DNA of 64,000 nucleotides, taken from contig NC_088357.1 of NCBI RefSeq assembly GCF_036884655.1, forward strand, positions 4,827,001 to 4,891,000, read 5' to 3'. This stretch comes from Musa acuminata AAA Group (taxonomy: Eukaryota > Streptophyta > Magnoliopsida > Zingiberales > Musaceae). Numbering within the stretch: position 1 is the first letter of the stretch; each line of letters opens with the position of its first letter. The notes below the pieces were generated by a model. It saw only the letters and a list, made by a program, of their open reading frames with translations. It searched no databases and was not told where the DNA came from. The translations under genes were made by a program, and so were the position numbers. Of this stretch, positions 51,241 to 64,000 are shown in pieces.

Positions 51241-51788
51241 GTAAGTGGGTGGCGATTAAAATTCTTTTGGTAGAAATACTCTTTCTTGACTACAGATGCA
51301 ATCAAAATGCTTTACAGAGGTCAAGTGGTTTGCGTGCTATGTTGGCTCAGTGGCTCTGTAATGCTTGGTTCATGCAGCACATATGCATGCTAGATAGACT
51401 CTATATGCTATGCAGCGCACTAAATGGCATCGCAGTATAACAGCATAGGGTTCTTACCGGTGATAACACACGGTGATTATTGATTATCATTCAGACACCC
51501 TCACACGGTTCATGTATCTAAGAGTCAAGGTTCTGCCCCTCGATTCAACAAAGTTCCTCCGGTTTCATGCATCTTTGAGAAAATTGGTTTTAGTATTTTG
51601 TTTTATATGTTGTTATAGTGTCATGTCAGTAGATAAATAATCACTAATGCATTCTTCTTTGCATCTCAATTTCTGCCTTTTTGTGGTTAGCCTTTTCCTC
51701 CCACAGTCTCTTTAAGAGAGATATTTGTGTGATGAAATCCGATCCATCCTCAATGTGTGAATGATCATTTCTCTATCTAATTATGCAG
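51241..51788 (+). other. Probable 5' UTR intron of G6PD
   Basis: ACGGGC|GTAAGTGG at 51241 is a strong donor after a GC-rich leader. TTATGCAG ending at 51788 is an acceptor 42 bp before the start codon at 51831. The stretch between is AT-richer. The leader intron is inferred from these motifs only. Confidence 0.5.
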
Positions 51789-51830
51789 TTTTTATCTACA
51801 AAGGATAAGATCATCATACTGTGGTCAGCC

Positions 51831-54800
51831 ATGTCAACTGTATCGGATGCATTTCTGAGAAATGACTCCTTCAGAAGTAACAGTTTGAGGAGTGAATCTT
51901 TTTCAGAAGAGAAAGACACGGGTATTGTACAGGAGGTTGGTTGCTTATCCATAATTGTGCTGGGTGCTTCAGGTGATCTTGCCAAGAAGAAAACATTTCC
52001 TGCGCTCTTTCACCTTTTTAAACAGGTTCATGTCGCGTATCTGTCCTGGAACTTTGTCATTTATAACTTGATGTGTTAGAGTTCATTATTCAGATTAACT
52101 GTGTAGTTTCCTTTGCTGACTAATATGTATAAGGACCTCCTTATAACTATATTTTGTTGGCAGAAATTTACTTAAAAACCACCCTGTTTTGTAATTGCAC
52201 TAAGATGTTTAATGTTCGCTTAATCTTGATCAATGCTTTATTGGCTCATGTCAGAAGTATATTAATGTCTTGATTTTATCAAAATTATGGTTGATGTCTA
52301 AGCAAAAGGCTACTGTTTAGGATGTTAAAAATATGATAGCTTAGATTCTTGAATAACATGAGTTTTTTCCTATTTATAATGTGATGCATGAGACAAGGAG
52401 AAACTATGAGTCTTCTGTCCTTGATCATTTTTTGGCCATTGTCAAATAATATATGCACAATATTTTTTCTTTTATGTTTTCTAATTACTGTACTGATGAT
52501 AATCTGTCCATTTTACCTTGTCAATTACTGTACAAACATAAAAGAAAAAATATTGTGCATATATTATTTGACAATGGCCATTGTCAAATAATATATACAC
52601 TTACCTTTTAATTTGGTTTCTCGGCCAATATATTTTTCTTGTTTATCTTTTTTTTTGTCTATTGCCATGATGGAAAATTCAGTAACAAAAGTGTCGAGAC
52701 TGAATATGAGGTGGCTGCTGGATCCCCATTTACTGGCATTCTGCCATTTCATGAATAATTCTATATTGAAGATAGTTTGAAGATTTTGTTTAGTTATTGA
52801 TTGGTTTTATTATCCCATGCATGTCTTAGTTGGTGAATAGTCTCTTTATGTTTTTGTTTATCTCTAGACTCATTTTTAATGTGTCTTAAAACTTGGGTTC
52901 ATGCATCCTATTACACATTTAAAATTACATGTTAAAAAATGTTAGATAATGTCTGATTATTTATGGACCATTTTTTCAACTTTTTATGTTAATCAATTAA
53001 TCACGTGAAATTTTTCCTGGGACATGTAAGCATGCTAATTTCACGTTTTTCGGTTATAACATCTGAGCTTTCTTTTCTTTGTGATATATGGTTTATATAA
53101 TTGACATTTCTTTTGAGTAAACAAATTATATAATAGATGTAATTACTCCACTAAAGTTCTTATATTAACTGAGACATAAATAGGGATTCTTACAAGAGAA
53201 TGATGTGCACATTTTTGGTTATGCCCGGTCAAAGCTATCAGATGAGGATTTAAGAGAACGCATATGTGGGTAAGATTTTGTTGTTTCCATAAAGCTTCTT
53301 GATTGCTAATGAGCTTCTTCAATAATATTGGCCTTATCTACTTTGTGAATTGTGAAATATCATCTTGGGCATTCTATTTTGCATTAATTATTGTCTGAGA
53401 TTTTGATTGTGCATCGGAGATTTTTTTATGTAATGTATATAATTTTGGATATTGAAACAAGTTGCTAACTCATGTATGAAAGGAAAAGAAAAGTTCCCAG
53501 AGAATATTGTCCATCATGACAAAGGGTTGAATCTTTTACTTGAATGATCTTTAATTTCTTTTAGCAGGACGAAGGATCAAATATGTCAGAGATTTCTAGT
53601 ATGACAAACTGGAAATGTTATCTCCTGGTATAGGCTAATTATGTTATCTGGCTGATCCAGCTGTCATCACCTGATATATCTTGGTAGTTCACTCCCCAGG
53701 ATTTGTTGTATTCTGCAACTATGATAAAGTTGGAAGGTTGATAGGATTTGATGGGGCTAATTGTGGTTACCATTTTTGTTTGGGTTCTAGTGAGGTCTAC
53801 TTTCTTTGTGAGTGCTTCCACCCTCATCCTCTTTTCCTTAAAGAAGAAGATAAAAAATAGTTCAATTATCATGCCAAAAAGGATCTTAACATGGCACGGC
53901 ACGAACAATCTGAAGCCACATGAATTAAAATTGGAGAAGTATGTTGTGTGATAAATCCAGGTACTGGTTTTTTAAGGCAAAGTTTTGGAACATGAAAATG
54001 AAAGCATTAACTTGAAAGGTTGAAAAAATAAAAGTAAAAAATCTTTTCTAAGTGGTGGGTTCAGAAGTGGCCAATTAAAATGTTAAAATTTTGGGATGTG
54101 TACATAAACCTATATACTAGGCCAACATTTCGTGCATACACAATCAATTATGTGAGTGAATGTACCGTGAATATCATTGAAAAGGTTGTGCTGCCCACTA
54201 GAAAACAGATTTTACTTGTAGTTGCCTATTCATAGCATCAATCATGTTCCGATATCCTATAGTGGCGAGTGCAGTGACATAATTCACCATTATTGCTGGA
54301 CTGGCTTCTTCATTTCCACCTGTGGGAGTATTTCAGAAGTGAAAATGGCCTATAGAGTGTATATTAAATGCAGTAGGTTATTGCCACTTGCATCTTCATT
54401 GCTATAGTGAATGATCGTATTCTTTTTAGCTTATTGGAAAGTGTTTTAACTTCATTTTACTGGAAATGTTCCATTATCCACTTGCTCTATATTGTTCAAT
54501 GACTTTCAGTTCTCTCCTCATCCACCACTTTTGCTGCTGAAATCAGTGAGCTTATGCTCAGCCCCTTTTTCTTAAAGAATAAAACAAAATATTGTTTATT
54601 GTCATGGGCAAAAAAATCTTTACATGGCACGACAGGAACAATCTGAAGCCACATTAACAACACTCAATTTTCTTCATTACATATTTTACCCTATGGGAGT
54701 TCATGTTTGCAAAGTTCATAAGACTCAAAGGATATATAAACATAGGAAACTTTGCAGGTTGATAAATGCAAGCACGAGAGTTTCGATTGCATTTATGCAA

Positions 54801-57800
54801 AAAATTGAGTGCCACAAAAATCCATCAATGAGATATGATGGAACTTAGTTTGACTGGTGATATTGCAGCTGACAAAGCTCAATGGTGGGAAAAGATTTAT
54901 GCAGCTAAAATGGTTGGGACCCCAGACATTGTAATTATTGTTGTTGAATTAGAAATCAGCATATGTAAACTTCTATACTTTAACAACTTGTGATGATATA
55001 TTGATGTTTGTTACATGTGAAAACATATTATGAATCAGCAAGTGAACTAAGATGAGGGTTAAATTAGATAAACTGATTAAGCATTAATGGTGCTAGGAAA
55101 GGTATTGGAAGGTCTAAGAAAAGTTTATTAGAAAAAAATAAAAAAGATATGTGAGAGCGTTTATTGAACTAGTGATATTGCCCTCAACAAAGCAAAATGG
55201 CAGGAAAAAAAGACTAATATAGCTGAACAAATAGTTGGGACCTTATAATTTGTTGTCATAGTAGCAAGTGAATCATGATTTTTCACTATTGATGATGAAA
55301 AAGCTAGTCTACAGGATAGATGAAGATGTATAGTGCTTTCTATGGTTAAACTGAGGCTGCTCAAGAGGGTCGACTCCAAGCACAGCATAGGGATGTGTTG
55401 CATGTTTTAACTGATTACATTCAAGTCTTCGAATAAGCCTCAGACAAAAAAATGGTAGTACTCCGTATAAACAGACTTCTGCTTCCTTTTTGCAAAGACT
55501 TTTCTGTTCAATGTTCAGTTAGGGAAAAATGAGCAGTGGAAGAAAATTAAGCACTTGCAGTATTACAGTGAAGATTCTAACATTAATTTCTTTCTACAAG
55601 GAAGTTTATAATAGAAATTAAATTTTGTTAATGCTATTCAGATACCTTGGGCAGGCTGCTTCAACTGAGCCAACAGAGGTTCTATCAAGGTTCTTGCAAT
55701 TGGTAGATTGACTCTATCTCTTCGATCTCTCTTATTCTCTGAACTTTTGAGTACAGGAAATGTAAAATTTTATTGTTACTTTGCAGATTCAATATGTTAG
55801 TGGTTCATATGACAGTGAGGGTGGTTTTCAACTATTAAATAAGCAAATTTCTGAGCATGAGATATCAAAACGAAGTGAGCCAGGAACCTCCCGCAGGCTA
55901 TTTTACCTGGCACTTCCTCCATCAGTTTACCCTTCTGTCTGCAAAATGATAAGAAGATACTGCATGAACCAATGTAAGCTTCCCATAAATTTGATAATTT
56001 GATAAACAGGTTTGCCAATATAAAATGGTGATAAGATGCACTTCTTGTAGAATTTAGCATCTGTATTTACCATCTGAATTCGAATATTTCATGCTTACTA
56101 TTATGTAGATTAATGATTGATATAATTTTAGGCTATTTTACCTGGCACTTCCTCCTTCTGTTAACCCTTCTGTCTGCAAAATGATAAGAAGATACTGCAT
56201 GAACCAATTGTAAGCTTCCCATAAATTTGATAATTTGATAAACAGGTTTGCCAATATAAAATGGTGATAAGATGCACTTTTCGTAGAATTTAGCATCTGT
56301 TTTACCATCTGAATTCAAATATTTCATGCTTACTATTATGTAGATTAATGATTGATATAATTTTTTCTTCTTTCTTATTATTGCCACTGAAATGGATAAA
56401 TAGTAATTGAAGAAACCATTGGGATCATCAGGTTTGTTGATGACAAGTTTGACTTACTGCTTGTTATAAGCATTCATTTGGATAAAAGTATGCTTCACCG
56501 GTAAAATCAATTTCTATATGAGAACATGCCGTACACCAATGGGTATATTTGTGGACGTTTATGTTTGCCATGTCATTTGAATTTGTAAACTTTATTTATA
56601 TTATTGATGACAGGTCTTTTAATTTATTCTTTCCTAGATACTTTACTATGGTTAGTAGGTTAGCAAAAAGTTTTTAGAGTCAATTTAGCACATATGTGAA
56701 GAATTTTTTTTTTTCTTTTGATGATTTTATAAACAATTATTTCTTTCTCTGCCACATTAGAGAGAGTGTGCATTTGTGTTTAACTTTTCATATTATTTCC
56801 ATTTTATGTCTGTTCCCCTTTCTTCTTACTACACTTAGTTCACAATCTTAACATAATAAGTGGGTAATTTTCTGCCTTTGCTTTAAAAAAACCATCACTG
56901 TATATTAGGATTGAAGAGCGAACCACTGTATAGGTTTTAGCAAAGGTCTGGAGAGTTCTATGAAGCTTCATTAATTCTTGTCTCACTACACTTAGAATGG
57001 TCATGGTCACTCTGAGAACAATTAAATCTTGGTTCTGATAAGTGTTACTAGATGTTTTTAGGCTTTTAGCTTACACATTGTGTAGCACAAAATCTTAATA
57101 AAGAAAATATGATTCAGAAACTGTTTTCAGATAAGTTTGATCTTATCAGAGGTTTTGTCTTCTTTTTGCACACTTGGAATTGCAATAACATTGATAATTT
57201 ACTGCTTAGTTTTTATCCTATGAATGATATAGTTTTAAAAAACATGGGTAAATTCATGAGCGACAAGGATCTATCATGCATACTTACTGTTACAAGAATC
57301 ACTGTACCACTCTGTCCTTTGCATTTAAAACATATAATTCTCTTTCAAATTTGCCTTCTGGTGCACTATCTAAACTTAGATTCTTACCTCCTTTTCCATT
57401 TTTCTTGTAGATACGAAGTTAAATCTTATCACATCACTTTGGAGGTTGCACTGTTGATGCTTACATTCACAAATTGAAGTTAGCATTTTTGGCAGCCTAG
57501 ATTTGTAGATTCTGTATGATCTTATGTTATCGTTTCATGTTTCATTTTTAAGAAAACTGCTTGTTATACAAAAATATTCATCCTTTGCTATGTGATTATG
57601 TCCAAAGTTATTTCTTGCTGTCATTATAATGTCTCATATTCTTTTATCTGATATGAAGCTACACCTTTCCTCGTTCTTTAAACTGATACTTCTCAGCTGA
57701 TCTTGGTGGGTGGACACGCATTGTGGTTGAGAAACCTTTTGGAAAGGACTTGAAAACTGCAGAAGATTTAAGTTCTCAGCTTGGAGAACTATTTGATGAA

Positions 57801-60800
57801 AAAGAGCTTTACAGAATTGATCACTACTTGGGAAAGGAGTTGGTTCAGAACTTGGTAATAATGTGTAACTGGAACTTATATTTACTTTCGAAAGGAAAAC
57901 TGAAGGGAAGACACCCCACAATCTTCTTTGAAATTTCTATTTTCATTTAATTATCTTCCTATCTCTGTTTGAATTTACAGCTGGTGCTACGTTTTGCAAA
58001 CCGCCTCTTTTTGCCCCTTTGGAATCGAGATAACATTGACAATATACAGGTAATTTTTGTATTACAGTAGAAACATGGTTAAATCCATGATCCATGAGGA
58101 TAACTTAGAATTCTGTCATGCATAGTATTGCAAACAGGTACCTTTGTTCTGAGCTTTTCATCAGGAGCATTGCAGACACCAAATATTTAATTTTCAGTAA
58201 TTCAGTCCGAAACCTTTACCTGCCTGGTCGGACCAGTATGGGTCTGGTACTTATCACCATACTGACACATGGTATGCTGGTGTATTGGTTGGCGAGGATC
58301 AAACAGGAAGAGGGTTAGGGGAGAGGAGGAGGAGGAGGATGGGGGAAGAGGAGGGTCATCCAAACGGCTGTCAACAGCAGTCGAAATTAAATATAAAAAA
58401 AACAGTTCGAAACTGGATCAGGCAAAATTATTTGATCCAGTTGTCGGATCCTGATTGGATCAATGCTGATAAATACTGATCAATACACAAATCCAACTGG
58501 TTTTTTGAAATCACTATTTCTCATTTTGCCTTTTGATGTGATCATTTGGAGGGTGAGCCATTAGTACCATGATTAAGTTTTTTTTATACAATGACTATTT
58601 ATTTTCTTTTCTTATCCTATCTTTTCTAAAAGCTCCACGACCATTATTTCAACTTCTTCAACTCAGTGGCACTAGCTTTTGGATGTGTTGTTTTCTAAAT
58701 CCTTACTGTTTAAATCACTTTTGTATTTTGGTTAAGTGCATATAAAAGGCACTTCATGTACTCGATATTATTTTATGGTGACGCAGTCATTGTATTTCAT
58801 GAGTTTGAGAGGTGTTGCCATTGTTCTTGCTTCTACCATAATGGTTTAACTTTTTGATATCACATAAAAAAATTATTTTTTAATGAAAAATATGTCAAAA
58901 CTGGTTTGGCCTTGTAATCTACAATATTCTCATTTACAAGTCTATCTGTGATTCTACAGATTGTGTTCAGAGAGGACTTTGGAACTGAAGGACGAGGAGG
59001 ATATTTTGATGAATACGGGTATGTCCATTATATATATTTTGCAAATTTGAAGGAAACATATCCTCTAAACTAAGAACCAAATCTTTCTCTTGGCATTGGG
59101 AACACTTTTGTTAACTTTAGCATTGCCGAGATTGTTGTTGAGTGAAGACACATGTTTATGGTGACAGGAAAACTCCAGAGATAATTTTGCATGTTTTTAA
59201 GTGAGATTATGCCTTGGAGTTCTTAGCAGTTATTTGTTTATTGAAGTGGGGCTCCAATTCCAACCTCCAACCTTTTTCCCTAAAATGATTTGAAATTTTG
59301 AAGTATAGAAAATTTCTCTGTAAATTGTTAAGATTGTTGGGGACCACACTTTTAACTTCCAAGGAGTCCATTATTTGCAATGCAAATAGCTGCTACTGCT
59401 AAAAAAAAGTGGGGTCAATATCTTGTTTATCTGTCTCTTGTTTTCTTCTGAAACTATTGGTCATGAACTATCATACTTGTAAATTTGTGGCGAATAATAT
59501 TCGATTACACTATTTGGTAGATTAATTAAAAAATAAAGCTAACTTCATTCATTATTTTGCAGAATCATTCGTGATATCATTCAAAATCATTTGCTTCAGG
59601 TAATGGAAATTGGAAAATTAGAGATAGTTGATTGTTTAATCTAACAAACTGTTTGGTATAAGGTTTTTTATTTCATTGAATATATAATAATTGTTAAATA
59701 AGTTCTTATGTACTGATACAGGTACTTTGTTTGGTTGCCATGGAGAAACCCATTTCACTTTATCCTGAGCACATTCGGGATGAGAAAGTGAAGGTCATAA
59801 CTGATTTTCTTTGGTGGAGAAAGCTTTGTCTTCATTTTATAGCATTTCTTGAACATGATCATTCTTAGCCATCCCACTCTGTAGTACAATGTATAAATTA
59901 TGACGTTTTTTTTTTTGCCTCATCTATCCAAACTTTGTCACATGAGTATGGTACCTTTTTCTTACTTTTTCTGTTGCTATCAGGTTCTTCAATCAGTGAT
60001 ACCAATAAAACTTGAAGAGGTCGTACTTGGACAATATGAAGGCTACAAAGATGACCCAACAGTTTCTGACAGCTCAAACACCCCAACATTTGCAACTATT
60101 GTTTTTCACATATACAATGAAAGATGGGAAGGTTTAGTTTTCCTTTTGGTAGACCTGTCAATTATAATACTCAATGTGCACATATTTTTATTCCTTTTTA
60201 TTGGTCATCTCTCCTTGCTGCAATACATAGAACAATAGAGAAAGGATTGTCATGTTGATCAGCCAACTTGTGTCATAGATATTGACAGTGGCATGATTTT
60301 GGCCTGTGCTAGCTGGCATTAGGAACATGTCAACTGGCACATCATGATATCATGTTGTGCTAGAAAAATATCAACATGTTCTCATTCTATGAGATGACTA
60401 TCTTTGCCATGATGATATGTGGCAAAACAACTTTTGAACTGCCATTTTTATTGTGCTTTTATGAATTTCACTAACACTTTTAAATCATGCAATGCAGGTG
60501 TCCCTTTTATTCTCAAGGCCGGAAAAGCTTTAAATTCTAGAAAAGCAGAAATTCGTATTCAATTTAAAGATGTTCCTGGGGATATCTTTGAAAGTATGGC
60601 TTTTAAAATTTCAGTTAGACTCTTTATTTATTTGTCAACATTCTCTTTTAAAAGTTTTCTTTTGGTCAGTCTTGTCCTACCCATAATGATGAACAATGTC
60701 ATGGATCTTGGATAGCAGTTCACTTTAGACGGTTTCTGGGAAATTATAAATTAAATAAACATAATAATGTTGATGCTTCTATGGTTCTACCTTAACTTCG

Positions 60801-62438
60801 TTTCTTGCCCACTTCGTAATTTCCTTTCCATTATCTACTTACAGAAACTTATTTCAATGTTTTCTTACTAAATGTGATAAGGTAAAAGGCACGGGAGAAA
60901 TGAATTTGTCATTCGCCTGCAACCGTCAGAAGCCATGTATATGAAACTAACAGTAAGTTATTCATTGCTTAGAACTGTCAGAGAGGGTATGATATCATGT
61001 CATCATCAGTCTTGTAGTGTGTATGCCATCTAATGGAATGTGCATTTTAGTCATAGGCAACTTTTTGGTCTCTTGTTATATTATTTCAAGAGTTGTTAGA
61101 CATCAGACTCCAGCCTTTGTGCCTGTCTGGCTGCATTCACCCTGTTGGTTGACTGTAAGAAGTTCAATAAATATACCATACGGTCATTTACAATAAAGAT
61201 TCCATCCTTTGAGACCATTGCATGGTAGATAGGGAATTATATCATATTCCAGTGATTATCATCAGAATGTTGATATCATGCTAGGACTATTATGACTTAT
61301 CTCCTGCTTTTGGAACCACTAAAATGTTTTTTTGCTATTGTATGTCCACGCTATAACGATTTAGCTTGTAATTTCTTTATCTTCTTCCACAGGTCAAGAA
61401 ACCTGGACTGGAAATGTCAACCATACAGAGTGAACTAGATTTATCTTATGGGTTGAGGTATCAAGATGCCAACATCCCAGAGGCATATGAGCGATTAATC
61501 TTGGACACGTATGTTCAGTAACTTCTATTAACTAGTATTGGCTACCTTTTATACAGACTCGGACTATATTCACTATCTGTATCTTTATAGCTTGCCACAT
61601 ATTAAACATGATAGATAGTCTGGAAACTACAATGACCATCTGCTATAGTTTTGAAATGTCACTGAGAAACTTAATGGAGGCATAGGATTCCAAAATTGAC
61701 CAGGATTACAGAGATGATTTTATTTCTTGGCTCTAAAACATGTCCTAGGAAGTTCAAATGCCAATCTCTATGACTACCGAGAATGTTTGATGTTTCCAGT
61801 GTATGATGTCTGAATTGATATGCTCAACCAACCAATAATATATGTATGCATACGAACTATGAATTTCTCATGTTTAGGGAATTCATCTATATACTGCAGC
61901 TTTTATTAAGTCTCAAAATTTAGCCTGATCTTGGCGTTTATTTGTTTTTTTTTTTCTTGTTAATTTGAACTTGTGATTTCCTGGTCACCTATTTTCCCTT
62001 CGCTATCTGTTATCATAGTCCTAAAATTGATTTCTCATTGCATTTAGAAATCCATAATTTTCTATATTTCTTGTTGAAATTTTTTATCTGCTCGGGAGTG
62101 GGTCTGTTCTACATCACCTAACTTGTTGAATATTCATTTTGACAGAATAAGGGGTGACCAGCAACATTTTGTGCGCAGAGATGAACTGAGGGTATCTACA
62201 TGCATAATTAATCAACATTAAAAAAAAAAAAACTATGGTTTGGTTTTTACTGTATTGCTTGGGTTTATAGGTGGCATGGGAGATATTCACTCCTCTTTTA
62301 AACAGTATTGAAGAGGGGAAACTGAGGCCTATTATGTATAAACCAGGCAGCCGTGGTCCAGCAGAGGCAGATGAGTTACTTGCCAAAGTGGGATATGTGC
62401 AAACTCATGGGTACATATGGATACCAGCTACCTTATAA
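51831..62438 (+). CDS. G6PD: Glucose-6-phosphate 1-dehydrogenase, cytosolic
   Basis: Fifteen exons: 51831-52025, 53184-53269, 55642-55702, 55787-55973, 57697-57854, 57981-58049, 58960-59018, 59563-59599, 59722-59793, 59984-60131, 60498-60593, 60882-60952, 61393-61508, 62146-62191 and 62271-62438. Phases agree and give 522 aa. The enzyme oxidises glucose-6-phosphate with NADP, the entry step of the oxidative pentose phosphate pathway. [17 protein letters not shown] (NADP fold, GASGDLA at 45-51), [14 protein letters not shown] (substrate and catalytic motif, 216-224), [62 protein letters not shown] and [12 protein letters not shown] are intact. The short Ser-rich N-terminus lacks a transit peptide and the sequence is closest to cytosolic plant isoforms. 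The start is the first ATG after the likely leader-intron acceptor. Confidence 0.95.
52433..52580. repeat. 47-bp perfect inverted repeat in G6PD intron 1
   Basis: The arm 52433-52479 (starting TGGCCATTGTCAAATAATAT) is the exact reverse complement of 52534-52580, with a 54-base loop. The left half of the arm is repeated directly once more at 52575-52600 with one change. AATTACTGTAC occurs twice within the loop region. It resembles a foldback or MITE-like insertion; no clear target duplication was found. Confidence 0.85.
53829..54655. repeat. Diverged direct repeats in G6PD intron 2
   Basis: A segment with ACATGGCACG, GAACAATCTGAAGCCACAT and a preceding CTTAAAGAA block occurs at about 53829-53935 and again at about 54561-54650, with roughly one change in five to ten bases. 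It looks like an old repeat family member present twice. Confidence 0.6.
54845..55300 (+). mobile_element. Decayed LINE-like fragments in G6PD intron 2
   Basis: Two related segments, at about 54845-54950 and 55158-55265, read as [14 protein letters not shown] and, with frameshifts, [12 protein letters not shown]. Just before the second, [15 protein letters not shown] is readable. These resemble the RPKKxWxEVIKxDM and ALDRxxWRxRI tail of plant LINE reverse transcriptases. Stops and shifts are abundant, so they are dead fragments. Confidence 0.4.
55895..56364. repeat. 235-bp tandem duplication of G6PD exon 4 end and intron 4 start
   Basis: Unit 1 (55895-56129) holds the last 79 bases of exon 4 and the first part of intron 4. 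Unit 2 (56130 to about 56364) repeats it with few changes. In unit 2 the exon part reads [17 protein letters not shown], with Tyr changed to Asn, and one extra T before the donor gives CAATTGTAAGC instead of CAATGTAAGC. The true exon remains in unit 1. Confidence 0.9.
58130..58520. repeat. Transposon-like block in G6PD intron 6
   Basis: This block is GC-richer than the surrounding intron and contains GGTCGGACCAGTATGGGTCTG, a GGA-rich run near 58320-58350 and a right edge ACTGGTTTTTTGAAATCACTA. The edge resembles the termini of the hAT-like element at 24397. No clean partner terminus or target duplication could be set. Confidence 0.35.
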
Positions 62439-64000
62439 CTTGCTTTGATAGTACTTATTAAGTGACTTCTTTTATGATTTATGCTTCACTAAAAGAGTAT
62501 GTTTCCAATTGCAGTATATTTCCCATCATGTTTGTGAGCCTATGTATCTATGAGCACAGAGCTGTGAATGGCTGAATGCTTTGTGTCAGATAATATGGTT
62601 CTCTAATGAGTAGCAGTATTTCATGTTTTTCTTTCTTGTGCTTATTGTTGGATTCCACTATGTGCTCAAATTTTAAATAGATAAAGTTTCCTCTTGCCTT
62701 TTTGAAGTCCAATGTGCCATTGATGTGTCAATCGTGTTAGAATGAAACATATTGGTCTTAATCTGTCTGAAATATAGCAGACTTGCTGATTTACCCAAAT
62801 GTCTCTTGGGCCATTGGATGCTTGTTGTGCTTCTCATCCTGCAACATAGGTCACAAGGTCTCATAAGATTACTTGAAAATATGCAGCCCGTATAAGATGG
62901 GGGGTGTTCGACAAACTTTCTCTATGGAAGAGAGGTGCTTTGTTGTCCAAGATAGGGGATGGTGGCAATGAATTTGATAAGTAGGATTTGCATAAAAATA
63001 ATTGAAGGGATTAAAAACTTTTGTAGAGCCAAGGATTCGAGCATCTTAACCATTTTATTTTTGCAGCCCTACCACAATCTTCACATTGTGTGTTGACGCA
63101 TTTGTTAGCGCTGCTTTATCTTATGTCTCATATATCTCAAGTTGATTGGGATCTTCATATCGATGTAACATCTGACTGTCCAAATTAAAATTATCAGAGC
63201 TCAATTATAAGTGGTGGATGTTGATCCATAGCCCAAAAGCAGAGGGACAATAATTCAAGCAGACTTGATTGAACTGTAGTGATTTGGAAAAGAAAAAAAT
63301 TGTGGACTCAAAAAGGCTTGTACGTTGGATTTATCTGACACAAGTTGGGCAGATTTTGCATTACACATTAACATGACAGGCATCTGATACAGCTGATGTT
63401 TTGATTAAGCTTTTTTCTATCCCAAGTCCAGAGTGTGATCATATTGCACCTGAAGGAATTTGTTTTGCAATGTATTTTGTTTATGCATTGACTACCAGAT
63501 AGAATAGGGATGAAGGATTTTTATCAAATTATTAATCTAAACTATCAGCTATGAGAATCATGTAGAACTAGACATTTTGTAGGAAGATTGATTTAGGTGA
63601 ATAATTAAGGTGACTAATGTAGTTCATCAGGATTTTGTTCTAGTTATGTTGTCTCTCTTTTCTGTTCCCCTTATCTGTCCATCCAGCAAGTCTATTATGA
63701 TTTGGTTTGGGATTATCAATCATTGGTGTTACCCAAGGGGGCATGGCTTATTTTTATCATAAATTTTTATTAATTGTGGTGACTGATACAGGTTTTTACA
63801 AAACATCTCTGTTGCATGAAGCAAGTGTTCTTTTTCGTTGACATACAATTGATGTGTTCCATCACAAATAGGTAAGTAAAATGCTAGCTAGCTATTAAAG
63901 CAGTAAATATGTCGGTAAAGCTATTCATATGTGCCGTGTGCGTCAATTTTTAGTCCCAAGTGTTTTTTCTGCTTATGTTAGTGCATTCAGGACCATACTT
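62439..64000. other. G6PD 3' flank
   Basis: AT-rich DNA follows the stop of G6PD; the first few hundred bases are likely 3' UTR. I recognise no further exon, RNA gene or transposon edge up to the end of the window. Confidence 0.6.

Noticed and set aside
1..64000. CRISPR array, operon or defence-type gene cluster
   Set aside because: The genes are spliced plant genes for unrelated functions and the repeats are microsatellites or transposons, so no such system is supported.

Overview
This is a 64 kb piece of a nuclear plant genome. It holds intron-rich genes with GT-AG introns, plastid and tail-anchored proteins typical of land plants, AT-rich non-coding DNA and plant retroelements with a methionine-tRNA primer site. 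The protein variants and transposon types suggest a monocot, possibly Musaceae or a related order, but the sequence alone does not prove the species. No prokaryotic, viral or gene-cluster system is visible; gene order looks like ordinary neighbourhood.

Layout. 1-1258 (+): last exon of a DA1-type growth regulator. 2000-2032 (+): an orphan first exon of chaperonin subunit CCT5 behind a recognisable promoter. 3318-16303 (-): TNO1, a 1739-residue coiled-coil golgin-like protein with a C-terminal anchor (8 exons). Its fifth intron carries a 4.6 kb non-autonomous LTR retrotransposon with LTRs identical by eye. 17182-28841 (-): plastid anthranilate synthase alpha subunit (11 exons, 601 aa). Its introns hold a solo Copia-type LTR and a 967-bp hAT-like element with a perfect 8-bp target duplication. 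30831-40616 (-): augmin subunit AUG6 (13 exons, 709 aa), with a probable GC-AG first intron and hairpin-forming tandem repeats in intron 8. 43751-49248 (+): UBX-domain protein PUX1 (7 exons, 238 aa). 51831-62438 (+): cytosolic glucose-6-phosphate dehydrogenase (15 coding exons, 522 aa), with a duplicated half-exon and a 47-bp perfect inverted repeat in its introns.

Five genes could be reconstructed from first to last coding exon with consistent splice phase and no stop or frameshift. All five therefore look functional, in spite of the transposons in their introns. The genes serve unrelated processes: trans-Golgi trafficking, tryptophan synthesis, microtubule nucleation, CDC48 regulation and the oxidative pentose phosphate pathway.

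The most notable signals are evolutionary and structural: the CCT5 5' fragment, the very young retrotransposon in TNO1, the clean hAT-like element, the hairpin tandem array and the exon-4 duplication in G6PD. Exon borders were read by hand from splice motifs, phase and remembered family sequence. They were not checked by alignment or RNA data.
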